Shown here: in pieces, positions 33,935-44,872 of the stretch
Position numbering within the stretch: position 1 is the stretch's first letter
Layout: the number at the start of each line of letters is the position of its first letter
Assembly (NCBI RefSeq): GCF_905171775.1
Contig: NC_053499.1
Location: 146,322,751-146,386,750 of the forward strand
Direction: 5' to 3'
DNA length: 64,000 bases
Source: Rana temporaria
Lineage: Eukaryota; Chordata; Amphibia; Anura; Ranidae
Program-made: the position numbers and the translations under genes
The notes under the pieces: model-generated
Databases searched by the model: none
Told to the model about the DNA's origin: nothing
The model's input: only the letters and a program-made list of their open reading frames with translations

Positions 33935-34720
33935 GTTGGCATGCTGTGTAAAATTTACAATAAAACAGAATACAATGATCTGCAAATCTCATAAACCCAT
34001 ATTTTATTCACAATGAAAAATAGAAAACATATCACATGTTTAAACCGAGAAAATTTATAATTTTAGGGGAGGAAAATTAGGAAATTCTGATATCGATGGC
34101 AGCAACACATTTCAAAAAAGTTGGGACAGAGAAACAAAAACCTTGCAAGTGATACTAACAAGGAAGAGCTGGAAGAACATTTGCAATAAATTAGGTTAAT
34201 TGGCAACGGCGCAGCAACATGATTGAGTAAAAAAAAATAAAGGGCATCATAAAGAGTCAGAGTGTCTCATAAAGATGGGCAAAGGTTCACCAATCTGTGA
34301 AAAGCTGTGTCTAAGAATAATGTTCCAAATTGCAAAGACTTTAAATATATCATCATCTACAGTACATATCATCAAAACATTCAGAAAATCTTTAAATATC
34401 TGTGTGCGCAAGGGACAAGGCCACAATGATATATATATATATATATATTATAAAATAAAACTTTGGGCTTTCAGACGGCACTGCAGTAAAAAACAGGAAT
34501 GATTCTGTGATGGACATCACTGCATGGGCTCAGGAACATTTCCAAAAATCACTGTCTGTGAACACAGTTCACCATGCCATCCAAAAATGCAAGAAGTCAT
34601 ATCTGGAATGGAAAGAAGAAGAAGCTGTATTTGAACATGATTCAGAAACGTTGCACTCTTCTCTGGGTCAAAGCTCATTTAAAATGGTCTGTTGCAAAGA
34701 AGAAAACTGATGTGTGGTCA
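33935..34720 (+). pseudogene. Tc1/mariner-like transposase relic
   Basis: The left part carries AAAAAAGTTGGCATGCTGTG and CAACACATTTCAAAAAAGTT, a dispersed fish and frog transposon motif. Open segments at 34275-34430 (IAKTLNISSSTVHIIKTF, a helix-turn-helix) and 34507-34710 (AWAQEHFQKSLSVNTVHHAI, then a frameshifted segment and LGQSSFKM) are the N-terminal and linker regions of a Tc1-like transposase. An AT microsatellite (34427-34450) interrupts it, and the catalytic domain is absent. Confidence 0.75.
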
Positions 34721-34829
34721 GATGCCCTCCACACTGGTTGTGATTGACAGCAGCCAATGGCTGCCACTGCTGTGTCTGATCCAATAAGGAGGAAGAGAGC
34801 CAGGAGATCAGGTTCAGGAAAGTAATATT

Positions 34830-34852
34830 GGGGGGGGGGGGGGGGGGGGGGG
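34830..34852. repeat. 23-base G run
   Basis: A pure G tract. Proline-rich minus-strand frames here are its translation and not genes. Confidence 0.95.
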
Positions 34853-36117
34853 AGTGCACACAGCAGTATTTTAACTTCATGTATAGAATGCATGGATGTA
34901 AATAACCTTCAGCCTTTAGAAATACTTTAATGTTGGTTACTATGTATACGCTTTTGGGTACTAGGTAGGCGTCGAGTTTAAAGTGACCAATGTTTGTATT
35001 CTGTAGCATTATAGTCACAAAAATAAATATGTATGAATGAACATAAGGTAAGAAGACATAAAAAAAAAAAAAGGTTGGAGGACACTGCCTACAAGAGTTT
35101 ACAATTACACATCACTGACTGCGAAGATATACAGATAGCCACTACTATAATAACTCTGTACATGAAATACCATTATGAAACTATGGCACAGCAAGCATGT
35201 ACGTGAACATCAAATAAAAACTATATTCAGATACACATCTATAGCAAAAACCGTGATGTTCCCCTATGATTACATGCCTCCTCTGAATTATTTTTCACTG
35301 TCTCAATAAAAAAACAGCACAGAGCCCATTCAATTAGCAATAGTCAATAGAAGGACTCTATACGGGGCTATGCCATTTCCATCACACTGTTGAGAAGTTA
35401 GGAGGCGTGAAGAATTTTCGGCTGGTAACACAGAGGGGGGTACAGGGATAGCGGCAGAGTCAGAAAGCAAGTAAGGGCAGGCCAAGGGGTATATCACCCT
35501 GATCACAATCTAAAGATGCCAATTACAATCTCTTCAGCAAACAAAAACAAGGTCGGCTCCTTGCACTATAAGGAGCGATTATACCGCTTTACAGCAACAA
35601 CCTCTCCTCCCCATCGCGCTATTTCCCAGTCACAGCTGCACAAATAGATAATGTGTATTTTAAAATGGAATTGAAACTACTGCTGGAGAAAGCAAGAGAT
35701 AAGGACTTACATCACAAATCTTTAAGACATCTTAAAAGCAGGCGAGGAACGAGACAAGCATAGATATGGTGGAGGAGAACAGTGAGCTATCTGTACCAAA
35801 GACCAGAAAGTCTAATTAACTGCCAAATAAACTGCAAATGAAGAAAGCTAAAGGAACAGTTAATAAACACCAGGCAATCTGTACAACATTTTACTACCCA
35901 ATAAAAATCAACTGACAGGACCAGGACAAGTTACATCTTAGCTTTATATACGAAAGCTCAAGAGGTCCTTTCATAAACAGAGCCCTAAATGACCATTAAA
36001 GAAACATGGCAATTTATGCCGCATGAAAGTGCCTCTAACAAAAGTATTTATAATTATACTGAACAATTTAGATTCTTATGAGGCCCACATCGAATTGAGA
36101 TGAAGAGGTCATGTTTA

Positions 36118-36500
36118 ACAACTTCAATACGGGACACTTCCACCCCTTCCTGCTCAGGACAATATTCAGCTTTCAGCGCTGTCACACTTTGAATGTAACG
36201 CTGTAACCATATGAATTTATAATTTTTTCAGACAGATAGAGCTTTATTTTGGTGGTATTTAATCACCGCAAAGTTTTAAAAATGTTTGGTAAAAAAAATT
36301 TGAACAACTAAAACGTTTTTCTTCGTTTCTGTTGGAAAATTTTGTAAATAAGTAATTTTTCTCCTTCACTGATGTGTACTAATAGGTGGCACTAATGGAC
36401 ACTGATGAGGCTGCACTGATGAGGAGGCACCAATGGGCACTGATGGGCAGCAGTGATATCTGCAGGGGTGCACATATGTGGCATCCAGGTATAAAGTCTA
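36118..36500 (+). repeat. Family I-like fragment
   Basis: Shares with 56213-56800 the order TTCAGCGCTGTCACACTTTG, CATATGA, ATAGAGCTTT, TTTTGGTGGTATTT, TTTTTCTCCTTCA and the short tandem words GATGAGGCTGCACTGATGAG. Also related to the TTTTGGTGGTATTT-like middle of 53068-53959 on the opposite strand. Non-coding. Confidence 0.6.
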
Positions 36501-36520
36501 CTTTCTTGATTCTTCATATA

Positions 36521-37026
36521 CCGTATTTGCCGGCATATAAGACGACTGGGTGTATAAGACGACCCCCTAATTTTCCAGCTAAAATGCTGGTTTTGGGATA
36601 TACTCGCCGTATAAGCGACTAGTCATGCCTCGCCTCACGGTGCCACCATTACATGCCAGACTGTGCCACTACATGCCTCACTGTGCCCCATTACATGCCA
36701 GACTCACTGTGCCCCATTACATGCCAGACTCACTGTGCCCCATTACATGCCAGATTCGCTGTTCCCTTATGACATGCCTGACTGTGTCTTGACGATCCCT
36801 TACCTTATCCTAAGACATGCAGAATCGCGGCCGTCCATTTTTCAAAAGCCGAGCCTCCTACTTCTTCTGTTCCGTGATAGGCGGAACACTCAGCTTCCCA
36901 GGAGGCACTGTGTTCAGTGTTCGCCTATCACGGAGGCCCTCTCGTCCGAGGACTCTGAAGTCGTCTTCAGGACGACTTGCAGAGTCGCCCCCAAAGTCGT
37001 GCCGCCACAGTGTGAACCGGCTCTAA
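36521..37026. mobile_element. MITE fragments: CCGTATTT-type left end joined to a Family E right end
   Basis: After TA (36519-36520) the sequence CCGTATTTGCCGGCATATAA resembles the terminal CCGTATTTATCGGCGTATA of the nested element at 42446-42930. It then holds short tandem copies of CACTGTGCCCCATTACATGC, a hairpin GTGATAGGCGGAACACT with its complement (36877-36935), and ends with AGTCG words and CACAGTGTGAACCGGCTCTA, the right end of Family E. This looks like two broken elements fused or one inserted in the other. The 137-residue frame at 36663-37076 is a shadow. Confidence 0.55.
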
Positions 37027-37628
37027 CTGTGGGGGGGATGGGCTTACTGGGACAACACAGAAATCGCTGTTCCTGACAACTAGGAACAGCAGATCTCAGT
37101 ATTGTCCCCTGTCAGAATGGGGATCCACCTTGTTTACATAGGCAGATCTCAGTTCTGCCTCCCTGTACCGCAACCCGCTCTCCCCCGGCGTGCAGCCACA
37201 CTATCTCATGCACGAACCGATGTACAGGTACGTCGGTTTATGCAGCCGAGGTGTTTTGCTGCAGTATATCTGCAGAAGTCGATCAGCAAGTGGTTAAAAA
37301 AAACAGCAGCTCCGGTTGCAATACTCACACCTCTCTAGCACTGCCCTCTGCAGACTCATCTATTTACCAATTCAATGGTGCTTCTCAGTTCAGCATCATT
37401 CAACACACTTCCAGTGAGGCCTGGATGCCAATGCCTCTTCTGGAATAAAATACACTTACCTGTCTGTCTGCAATCCCCTATAGAACGTACATGTGCAGCC
37501 CAGCCCAGCCTACATTCCGACACACTTATTATGTACCGGGATGAATACACTCTAGTGCGTGCACAGGAGTAACGTCACCCCGCATCAGCCAATCAAGATG
37601 GCCGAAGACCAACACCCGGAAGAAGTCA

Positions 37629-37811
37629 AGCCCCATACACACTATCAGTTTTCCTGCAGATTTTTCTCTTCGGGTTTACCAAAACCATCTAATATGAGGT
37701 CAAACCTTAAGAGTTTCAATTCGTATGCAATCAGGCAGGCCCTTGCACTACATGGTTTTGGTAAACCTGAAGAGAAAAACCTGCAGGAAAACTGATAATG
37801 TGTATGGGGCT
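37629..37811. mobile_element. 183-bp TIR element, TCA target
   Basis: Ends AGCCCCATACACACTATCAG and its near-perfect complement. The arms extend about 57 bp through TTTTCCTGCAG, TTTTTCTCTTC and GGTTTACCAAAACCAT. Exact TCA duplication at 37626-37628 and 37812-37814. Non-coding; the two frames here are mirror images of the arms. Confidence 0.85.
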
Positions 37812-37904
37812 TCAGGGAAGAGATGCCGGCAAGAGACCTCCAGGGTGTCGGAAGGTTGGAGTAGATATGGAGTAGTGCCTTTAGTTCCACTTTAAATTGA
37901 TTGT

Positions 37905-38205
37905 AAAGGATAACCTTGTAAAACAACCCATTCCGTTTAAAATAGAAATGAAAGGCAAAACATTATTACATAGATATAAAAAAACATTATAAATACCTTT
38001 TTTAGTGATCACACTCCCTCTGTTCACAGCTGCATAAGAGCTGGGGGAGGAGGAGAAGCAGCAGCACACCAAGCTTCCCTGTGAATGGCTGTGCAGGGGG
38101 GCATGTCAGGACAAGTCTGATCATTGAAGAGTACACAGAGTTCCTAGAGAACTGACCACGGCGTGCTCCCCTGCTTAGTTTGGTCCATTTTTAATAGTAA
38201 AGCAA
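37905..38205 (+). repeat. Dispersed repeat K, copy 2
   Basis: Matches 22660-22905 over ACCTTGTAAAACAACCCATT, AAAATAGAAATG, GGCAAAACAT, and more loosely over the TGTGCAG...GGCATGTCA/CAAGTCTGA segment. Non-coding. Confidence 0.65.
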
Positions 38206-38664
38206 GGGGACTAACGGGCACACCAGGGATTTCACATAAATGAGGAGGCAATACAAAGAAAAAGGGATACTTTCTCATACAAGTACATGGTACAGAAGGG
38301 ACATGTCAGGAATACGAAACGGTGGAGTAACAAACGCTTTAAGGCTTGTGTTTATGGGGAAAACACAGCTTGCATTTGGGTGTATTCTGCTTGCATTTGA
38401 TAATTTTGAGTTGCCTCTGAGATTATTGATAGTTGCATTAGGAGTTCACCGACAGGCACTTTTGACCTCGCTCCGACCTGCATTTAGCCACCAAAGTTGC
38501 ATCAACCTGCTTTTGCACCTACATTGACTTGTATGATGAGAGACAAAGTTCTAACACAGACAAAAGCCTGCCGACATAGGTCCTTACTCAGCAAAACTGA
38601 CAGATACTGCCTAATCAACGTACATGACAGGTAAGTTATAAAAGGCAATTAGAAAATAACTCAC

Positions 38665-38761
38665 CAGGGTGGTTAACATGTAAATCATCAACCGTTATTT
38701 GAACCACTTCTGTCAGCTCCTCGCCTGACATCATGGATAACTGCCAATGCGATGAATCGTC
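38665..38761 (-). CDS. BANP: BANP coding exon 1 with start codon
   Basis: A 97-bp internal exon (TTTTGCAG acceptor, GTGAGT donor in minus orientation). It has 27 bases before the first ATG at 38734, then 23 codons and one base: MMSGEELTEVVQITVDDLHV then NHP. The double Met, the acidic start and VVQI..DDL match the BANP N-terminus. I chose the first ATG of the pair by family length. It has a poor Kozak context (T at -3). The 27 upstream bases are open in frame (nine codons, no stop), so an upstream start in a preceding exon cannot be excluded. Because the exon has its own acceptor, at least one 5' UTR exon lies further right; I could not identify it. Confidence 0.92.
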
Positions 38762-39104
38762 CTGCAAAAAAATTACACAAAAACGTATTTATTACCTCAG
38801 CAAGGGTTGTGACTTAAAATGTCAAACTTTTGTAAGCTAAGAATCTTCAGACAACTTAGGGAAGACTAAAGACAACATGTTAGTAGATGTTGCTCATATA
38901 CAGACAATGCAATTATACCAAGAAGAAAAAGGAAAAGCCCTACTATCAGCGCTATTATACTTCTAACAGACTTTATTAACCCCAAGTATTTTTATTAAAG
39001 TTTTGCAAAGTGAAGCACTAATGACCGTGAAGAATGTAGAGATGTAACCCGCTTAGTATGGCACCACATCCATAGACAGCACAAAAGAACAAAAAACAGA
39101 GGAT

Positions 39105-39495
39105 GGGAACTTTAACCGTTGCCATCTGTAATCCCAAATAGGAAAAAGAAGCACTCACATTTATAAAAAAAATCCAAAGTTTATTTAACAACATAGTAAA
39201 AATATCATAAAAACATACATCCATTTTATTGCATAACATTTTGATATAACATTCCCCCATAGGCTAAATAGCTAAAGTGTCTGCATATACAAATATACAA
39301 AAAAGACAGGTCGCTTTGTATATACACATGATTTAGCTATTTAGCCCATGGGGAAATGTTACATCCATTTGATTGCACAATATGTTTGATATATGTTGTT
39401 ATGATATTTATGTTGTTAAATAAACTTTAGAATATTTTTATGAATTAGTATTTCTTTTTCCTATTTGGGATTACAAATGGCATCCGTTAAAGCCC
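39105..39495. mobile_element. Foldback element with about 180-bp arms
   Basis: The left arm with CTGTAATCCCAAATAGGAAA, AAGTTTATTTAACAACATA and TAGGCTAAATAGCTAAA is mirrored by TTTAGCTATTTAGCCCATGG, TGTTGTTAAATAAACTTTAG and TTTCCTATTTGGGATTACA. The loop is short (AAAAAAGACAGGTCGC). Arms have diverged by small indels. Non-coding. Confidence 0.8.
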
Positions 39496-39944
39496 TATCC
39501 TTGTAGAGAAAAAACAATCGGCGCAATACAAATAACCCCTTCTAAAGCTGCTGAACACCAAGGGTCAATTCATTCAAATCCCTAGAACATAAATATATAT
39601 ATATAAAAAAAAAAAGACAGTGCAGCGCTAGTAACAAGTCCATATATCACAGGTCAACCAATATGTGATGTCTTCAGTGATGATACATTATGGTAAGAAT
39701 GCAGGTGACTTTGTGGGGAAAAACCTCCACCAATGAGAGAAATGATTGCTCACCTCACGGGATGGACCCTTTAATTACAGAGGGTCTAGTACGCTTTCCC
39801 ACACAGGGTGTGGGAAATCGTCCCTTCTTGGGAAAGCAATACCACTTTCAATGTACCAGATGCAGACAACCTCAACTCCCGGTCACATGAATCATTGCGA
39901 ATGAAAAGAACATATATAGTGCTCTCCGCAAGACTAAAACGTAG

Positions 39945-40030
39945 TCCGTCCATACGCGTTACGTCCCAATGGGCAGGACTTTGTCTGCTGATGAAGTCCC
40001 GCCCATTGGGACGCAACGCGTATGGACGGA
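39945..40030. repeat. Inverted repeat with 35-bp arms
   Basis: TCCGTCCATACGCGTTACGT then CCCAATGGGC is mirrored by GCCCATTGGGACGCAACGCG then TATGGACGGA, around a loop CTTTGTCTGCTGATGAA. One or two mismatches. Probably part of a larger dispersed element; its ends are not resolved. Confidence 0.8.
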
Positions 40031-40391
40031 AATCTTGTAACGTTACCCGCGGCCATCACTGATACACACACGCTGTAATACTAGGCACTGGGATACAGTG
40101 CTAGTTTTGTACGTTTTATTCTGCTTTTATGACAATTAAAGTTTTAGTCTTTGCTGTGACCATAGAGCTTCTTTAATTTAACCTGTAGGAATCTTCAGTG
40201 TACATTTGTTGGTGTATTTATAAATAATTTATAGAGCAGAGCTTGACAAACCCCGGGCGCCAGGTCCCAATTACGACTAGAATTAGCGACCTGACGTCTG
40301 GGGCTGCACAGCTGGGGCCAGCTTGACCCTCACTAACATGTCTCATACCCGGAACACAGTAGAGTCTATCTGATCGGTGCTCAGCCATTCA

Positions 40392-40750
40392 GGCCCCTTT
40401 CACACTGGGGCGGGAGTGGTGGTAAAGTGCCGCTATTTTTAGCGGCGCTTTTTTATCCCCGCTATCGGCCGGAAAAAGGTTAAAAATCACTGCATTGCCG
40501 GCGGTATAGACACGGTGTCCCATTGCTTTCAATGGGCAGGAGCGGTGGAGGAGCGGTAAACACACTTCTCTTTCATCACTCCAAAGATGCGGCTAGCAGG
40601 ACTTTTTTTCACGTCCTGCTAGCGTACCGCTCCCGTGTGAAAGCCCCGGGGTTTCACACTGGAGAAACAGCAGCCGCTGTTTGAGGTCGGTTTGCAGGCG
40701 CTGTTTTTAGCGCAATAACGCCTGCAAACCACACCAGTGTCAAAGGGGTC
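40392..40750. mobile_element. Family A TIR element, copy
   Basis: Begins GGCCCCTTTCACACTGGGGC and ends CAGTGTCAAAGGGGTC. The central hairpin is GTGAAAGCCCCGGGGTTTCAC. Flanks TCA (40389-40391) and TAA (40751-40753) are a one-mismatch 3-bp duplication. Non-coding. Confidence 0.85.
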
Positions 40751-40809
40751 TAAGAGAAAGCAATGTATTTGAGCAATGAATACAAAGCTTCCTCTGATTG
40801 GCTGAGTCA

Positions 40810-41211
40810 GGCCGTGTACACACGGTCGGACAAAACCGATGAGAATGGACCGAGGTTCAGTTTCATCTGTCCAAACCGACCGTGTGTATAGCCCATCGGT
40901 CTGTTGTCCTTCGGTCCAAAATGCTTTAAAATCGAACCGATGGCCCGCTGCCCGATCGGTCCAAACCGATGGTTAGTACAGAAAAACATTGGTTCAAAAC
41001 CTGCACATGCTCAGAATCAAGTCGACGCATGCTTGGAAGCATTGAACTTTGTTTTATTCAGCACGTTGTGTGTTTGACGTCACCGCGTTCTGACCCGATC
41101 GGTTTTTGGAACGATGGTGTGTACGCACATCAGACCACTTCAGCGGTGAACCGATGGAAATGGCCCGTCGGACCATTCTCATCGGTTTGGAACGACCGTA
41201 TGTACGCGGCC
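40810..41211. mobile_element. Family B TIR element, copy 2
   Basis: Ends GGCCGTGTACACACGGTCGG and CGACCGTATGTACGCGGCC are inverted. Exact TCA duplication at 40807-40809 and 41212-41214. Nearly identical to 9223-9630 throughout. Only 59 bp separate it from the Family A element to the left. Confidence 0.9.
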
Positions 41212-42288
41212 TCAGAGGTTGTGACATCATCAGCCCACCTCTCTGAATATTGCTTTCTCTGAATGGCTGAGCGCAGATCAGATGGACTCTACTGTGTTCC
41301 GAGTATGAGACAGGAAGTCTCGACTCGCACTCGTAGCAGAGTTCTTTATGCGGTTGCCTCAGCTACATACAGTGTATACTGCACATCCAGCGGCCTCACA
41401 TGTGAGGGACATACGGTAGTTTGAGCCAGCTTGTAAAGTCAAACAAAAGCTGGCGTTCAGCTTTAGAATACAATATAGATAAGATTCAGTACAGTGCGAT
41501 TATCTGCAGACATCTACCTACGACCTGAGTCCTGAGGGTCAATGTGAACAGGAATGGTGCTCTAGACTGGTAAGCTGTAATATATTACAGTTATGATCTT
41601 GTGTTTAGATCCCTCTGTTTAAAATACTGAAACTTGTTTAAAAAAAGCCATAGTTGCTAGCAAGTTTAACCAAATTCAACCAGCAACTAGCCTAAAAATG
41701 CAGTGGTAACGGCAAGCACTGGCTTCAATGCATGCAATTCTCATTCTACTCTTGTTGAGAGGTTTCCAGCGTTCTGCTATGATGCACTTGCTGACTTTTA
41801 CTCCCCAACAGATGTCTAGCACACAAATGGAAGAGCCAACTCAAAAGCCAAGGGGATGTTTTTAAAGACCTGAATCTCAAATGGTTGTAACGTTTCTATC
41901 ACAACGAATGCTTTGTTTCCTCGCAAGAAAATAAAACAAAAACGCACAAATTAGCTGTATAAAACGGTACAATCTGTTTTTCCGGACACAAAATAAGAAT
42001 GTCTAAAAATGCCCGCTGGCTTGCATTGCAGACTTCACATGAGACACTGGGAAGGAATTTTCTTCTCAAGAGTATTAATGAGGACAAATGTGCAATAGGG
42101 CCAACAATTAAGGTGTTCAAAAGAGAATTTGTCCCTTCAACTTATATTAATGTGTATATTTTTGTGCAATCTTATTTTATTGGTATTTTCAACAAAGTGT
42201 TATGCATCAAACAAAATGCAAAACAAACAGAATATCAGGTTAATCCAATAAGACCAAGTAAGTAAAATCAATACACATACATGCAGTG

Positions 42289-42323
<35 letters not shown>
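42289..42323. repeat. CA/TA microsatellite
   Basis: (CA)n to about 42312 followed by (TA)n. It lies at the left edge of the Tc1 relic. Confidence 0.95.
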
Positions 42324-42329
42324 GTAGAT

Positions 42330-44060
42330 AGTGCCATAGTGCCTTGTAAAGGTATAACACTTGAAATTTTTCCACATTTTGTCATGTTACAACCAATGTA
42401 TTTTATTGGAATTTTATGTGATAGACCAACACAAAGTGGCACATACCGTATTTATCGGCGTATACCGCGCACTTTTTTGCACTGAAAATCAGGGCAAAAT
42501 CGTGGGTGCGCGGTATACGCCGATACCCGCTTTTCAGCGCCGCGTTTGAATACTGCGCCGACATATACCGAGCGCAGTACACTCGTGTATTGTCAGGCAG
42601 TCTCGGGTCCTCTCGCGCGGACGTACAGGACGTCAGCGCGAGAGTTGCCGAGCCTGCCCGACGATACACGAGTGTACTGCGCTCTGTATATGTCGGCGCA
42701 GTATTCAAACTCGGCGCGGGAAACGAGCGGGGAGGACGCGAGGACGCCGCAGAAGGACGCCGGACCCGACGAAGAGGACACCCGAAGCCACAGACGGACG
42801 CCGGACCCGACGAGGCCGCCGCGCAAGACACCAAAACTGTAAGTGCAAAAAACTTTTTTCCACAGGAATTCGGGGCAACTTTAGGGGTGCGCGCTATACG
42901 CGGGAGCGTGCTATACCCCGATAAATACGGTAATTATGAAGTGGAAGGGAAATGATAAATGGTTTACAACATATTTTACAAATAAATATCTGAAAACGGT
43001 GGCGTGCATTTGTATTCAGCCCCCTTTACTGCATTGCTCCCAACTAAAATCTAGTGGAACCAATTGCCCTCAGAAGTCACCTAATTAGTAAAAAGAGTGT
43101 GCAATTTAATCTCGGTATAAATACAGCTGTTCTTTGAAGCCCTCAGAGGTTAGTTAGAGAACCTTAGTGAACAAACCGCATCATGAAGGCCAAGGAACAC
43201 ACCAGACAGGTCAGAGATAAAGTTGTGGAGAAGTTTAAAGCAGGGTTAGGTTATAAAAAATATCCCAAGCTTTGAATGTCTCACAGAGCTCTGTTGAATC
43301 CATCATCTAAAAATGGAAAGAGTATGGCACAACTGCAAACCTACCAAGACATGGCCGTCCACCTAAACTGACCGACCGGGCAAGGAGAGCATCAGTGAAG
43401 CAGTCAAGAGGCCCATGGTAACTCTGGAGGAGCTGCAGAAATCCACATCTCAGGTGGGAGAATCTGTCCACAGGACAACTATTAGTCGTGCTCTCCACAA
43501 ATCTGCCCTTTATGGAAGAGTGGCAAGAAGAAAGCCATTGTTGAATGAAAGCCATAAAAATTCCCATTTGCAGTTTTTGAGGAGCTGTGTGGGGGACATG
43601 TGGAAGAAGGTGCTCTGGCCAGATGAGACCAAAATGTAACTTTTTGGCCTAAAAGCAAAGCGCTATGTATGGCAGAAACTAACACTGCACATCACCCTGA
43701 ACACACCATCCCCACCATGATACATGGTGGTGGCATCATGTTGTGGGGATGCTTTTCTTTAGCAGGAATGGGGAAGCTGGTCAGAGTTGATGGGAAGATG
43801 GATGGAGCCAAATACAGGGCAATTTAGAGTCGGCAAAAGTCTGGAGACTGGGGCAGAGGTTCACTTTCCAGCAAGACAACAACCTTAAACATACAGCCAT
43901 AGCTACAATGGAATGGTTTAAATCAAAGCATATTCATGTGTTAGAATGGCCCACTCAAAGTCCAGACCAAAATCCAAATGATAATCTGTGGCAAGACTTG
44001 AAAATTGCTGTTCACACAGCATTAGGCCGACTGCCATTTCTCCTCAGGAATGGGAAAAAT
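42330..44060 (+). pseudogene. Tc1-like element with dead transposase, host of a nested MITE
   Basis: Left part GTGCCTTGTAAAGGTATAAC, TTTTCCACATTTTGTCATGT and ATGTGATAGACCAACACAAA is a well-known Tc1 end. The transposase begins near 43183 (MKAKEHTRQVRDKVVEKFKA), continues with a paired-type DNA-binding region, VTLEELQKSTSQVGESVHRT (43418-43480), LYGRVARRKPL, KKVLWPDETKM (first catalytic Asp), TIPTMIHGGG, and a C-terminal EWPTQSPDQNPNDNLWQDLK. Stops, frameshifts and substituted motifs make it inactive. The right TIR was not found. The MITE at 42446-42930 is inserted in its 5' UTR. Confidence 0.9.
42446..42930. mobile_element. Nested MITE, 485 bp, TA target, with long internal hairpin
   Basis: Ends CCGTATTTATCGGCGTATA and the complement of TATACCCCGATAAATACGG. 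Flanked by TA at 42444-42445 and 42931-42932. Removing it restores an uninterrupted Tc1 sequence GGCACATAATTATGAAGTGG, so ends and target are certain. A second hairpin at 42544-42710 has arms of about 75-80 bp (GTTTGAATACTGCGCCGACA and complement). A short direct repeat GGACGCCGGACCCGACGA occurs twice near 42757 and 42797. No transposase; the 98-149 residue frames are hairpin shadows. Confidence 0.92.
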
Positions 44061-44152
44061 TAAGTTGAAATGTCTATTTTAGAACAGAATCCAAACAGAT
44101 GAACGGGACAATTTAAAGCTGAACTCTGGGATAAGCAAATATTGTCTAAATA

Positions 44153-44349
44153 CAGGGTGGGCCATTTATATGGATACACCTTAATAAAATGGGAATGGTT
44201 GGTGATATTAACTTCCTGTTTGTGGCACATTAGTATATGTAAGGGGGGAAACTTTTCAAGATGGGTGGTGACCATGGTGGCCATTTTGAAGTCGGCCATT
44301 TTGAATCCAACTTTTGTTTTTGGTGTATCCATATAAATGGCCCACCCTG
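44153..44349. mobile_element. Mariner-like MITE, 197 bp
   Basis: Ends CAGGGTGGGCCATTTATATG and its exact complement, continuing to GGATACACC. TA flanks at 44151-44152 and 44350-44351. The short interior contains a local inverted pair around GTGGCCATTTTGAAGTCGGC. Non-coding. Confidence 0.9.
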
Positions 44350-44494
44350 TACATTCATCATGTGTATTCTTGAATCTTGGGGTGCTTTGGGTATTTCTTC
44401 CAGACCTATGCAGTAATCTAGTGTGGGGATGAGGGAATTTATTTTTTATTTAATTTTTTTCATTCAACCCACTGGGGGGCAATTCTTTGCATTA

Positions 44495-44872
44495 GGCCCC
44501 TTTCACACTGGGGCGGGAAGCGCTGTGGCGGTATAGCGCCGCTATACTGTCGGAATTGCCGCGGGATTCGGCCGCTGCCGGTATTAACCCCCGCTAGCAG
44601 CTTAAAAAGGGTTCATGCCGCCCGCAATGGACGGTATTACAGCGGTTTCCCATTGTTTTAAATGGGTAGGAGCGGTATACATACCACTCCTCTCACCGCT
44701 CCAAAGATGCTGCTTGCAGGAGATTTTTTTCTCTCCTGCCAGCGCATCGCCTCAGTGTGAAAGCCCTCTGGCTTTCACATTGAGAAGGCTGGGCAGGAGT
44801 TTTTTTTAGGTGGTATTAGGCCCTATTTTTAGCGCAGTACCGCCTGAAAAACTTCTCAGTGTGAAAGGGGCC
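44495..44872. mobile_element. Family A TIR element, complete, exact TTA target
   Basis: Ends GGCCCCTTTCACACTGGGGC and CAGTGTGAAAGGGGCC. TTA at 44492-44494 and 44873-44875. The central hairpin GTGAAAGCCCTCTGGCTTTCAC lies at about 44757-44778. The right half repeats the sub-terminal motif order, so the element looks like two end modules joined at the hairpin. Confidence 0.9.

Larger units (their letters stand above)
33478..38664 (-). other. BANP: BANP intron between coding exons 1 and 2
   Basis: A 5187-bp intron, GTGAGT donor and CAG acceptor in minus orientation. It contains a Tc1 relic, a 23-base G run, a Family I-like fragment, a hybrid MITE fragment, a 183-bp TIR element and repeat K. Positions 34853-36117 and 38206-38664 show nothing recognisable. 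Confidence 0.9.

Noticed and set aside
42506..42955. 149- and 98-residue frames and a 143-residue antisense frame
   Set aside because: They are translations of the two arms of the hairpin in the nested MITE, cross its boundary, and have no domain.
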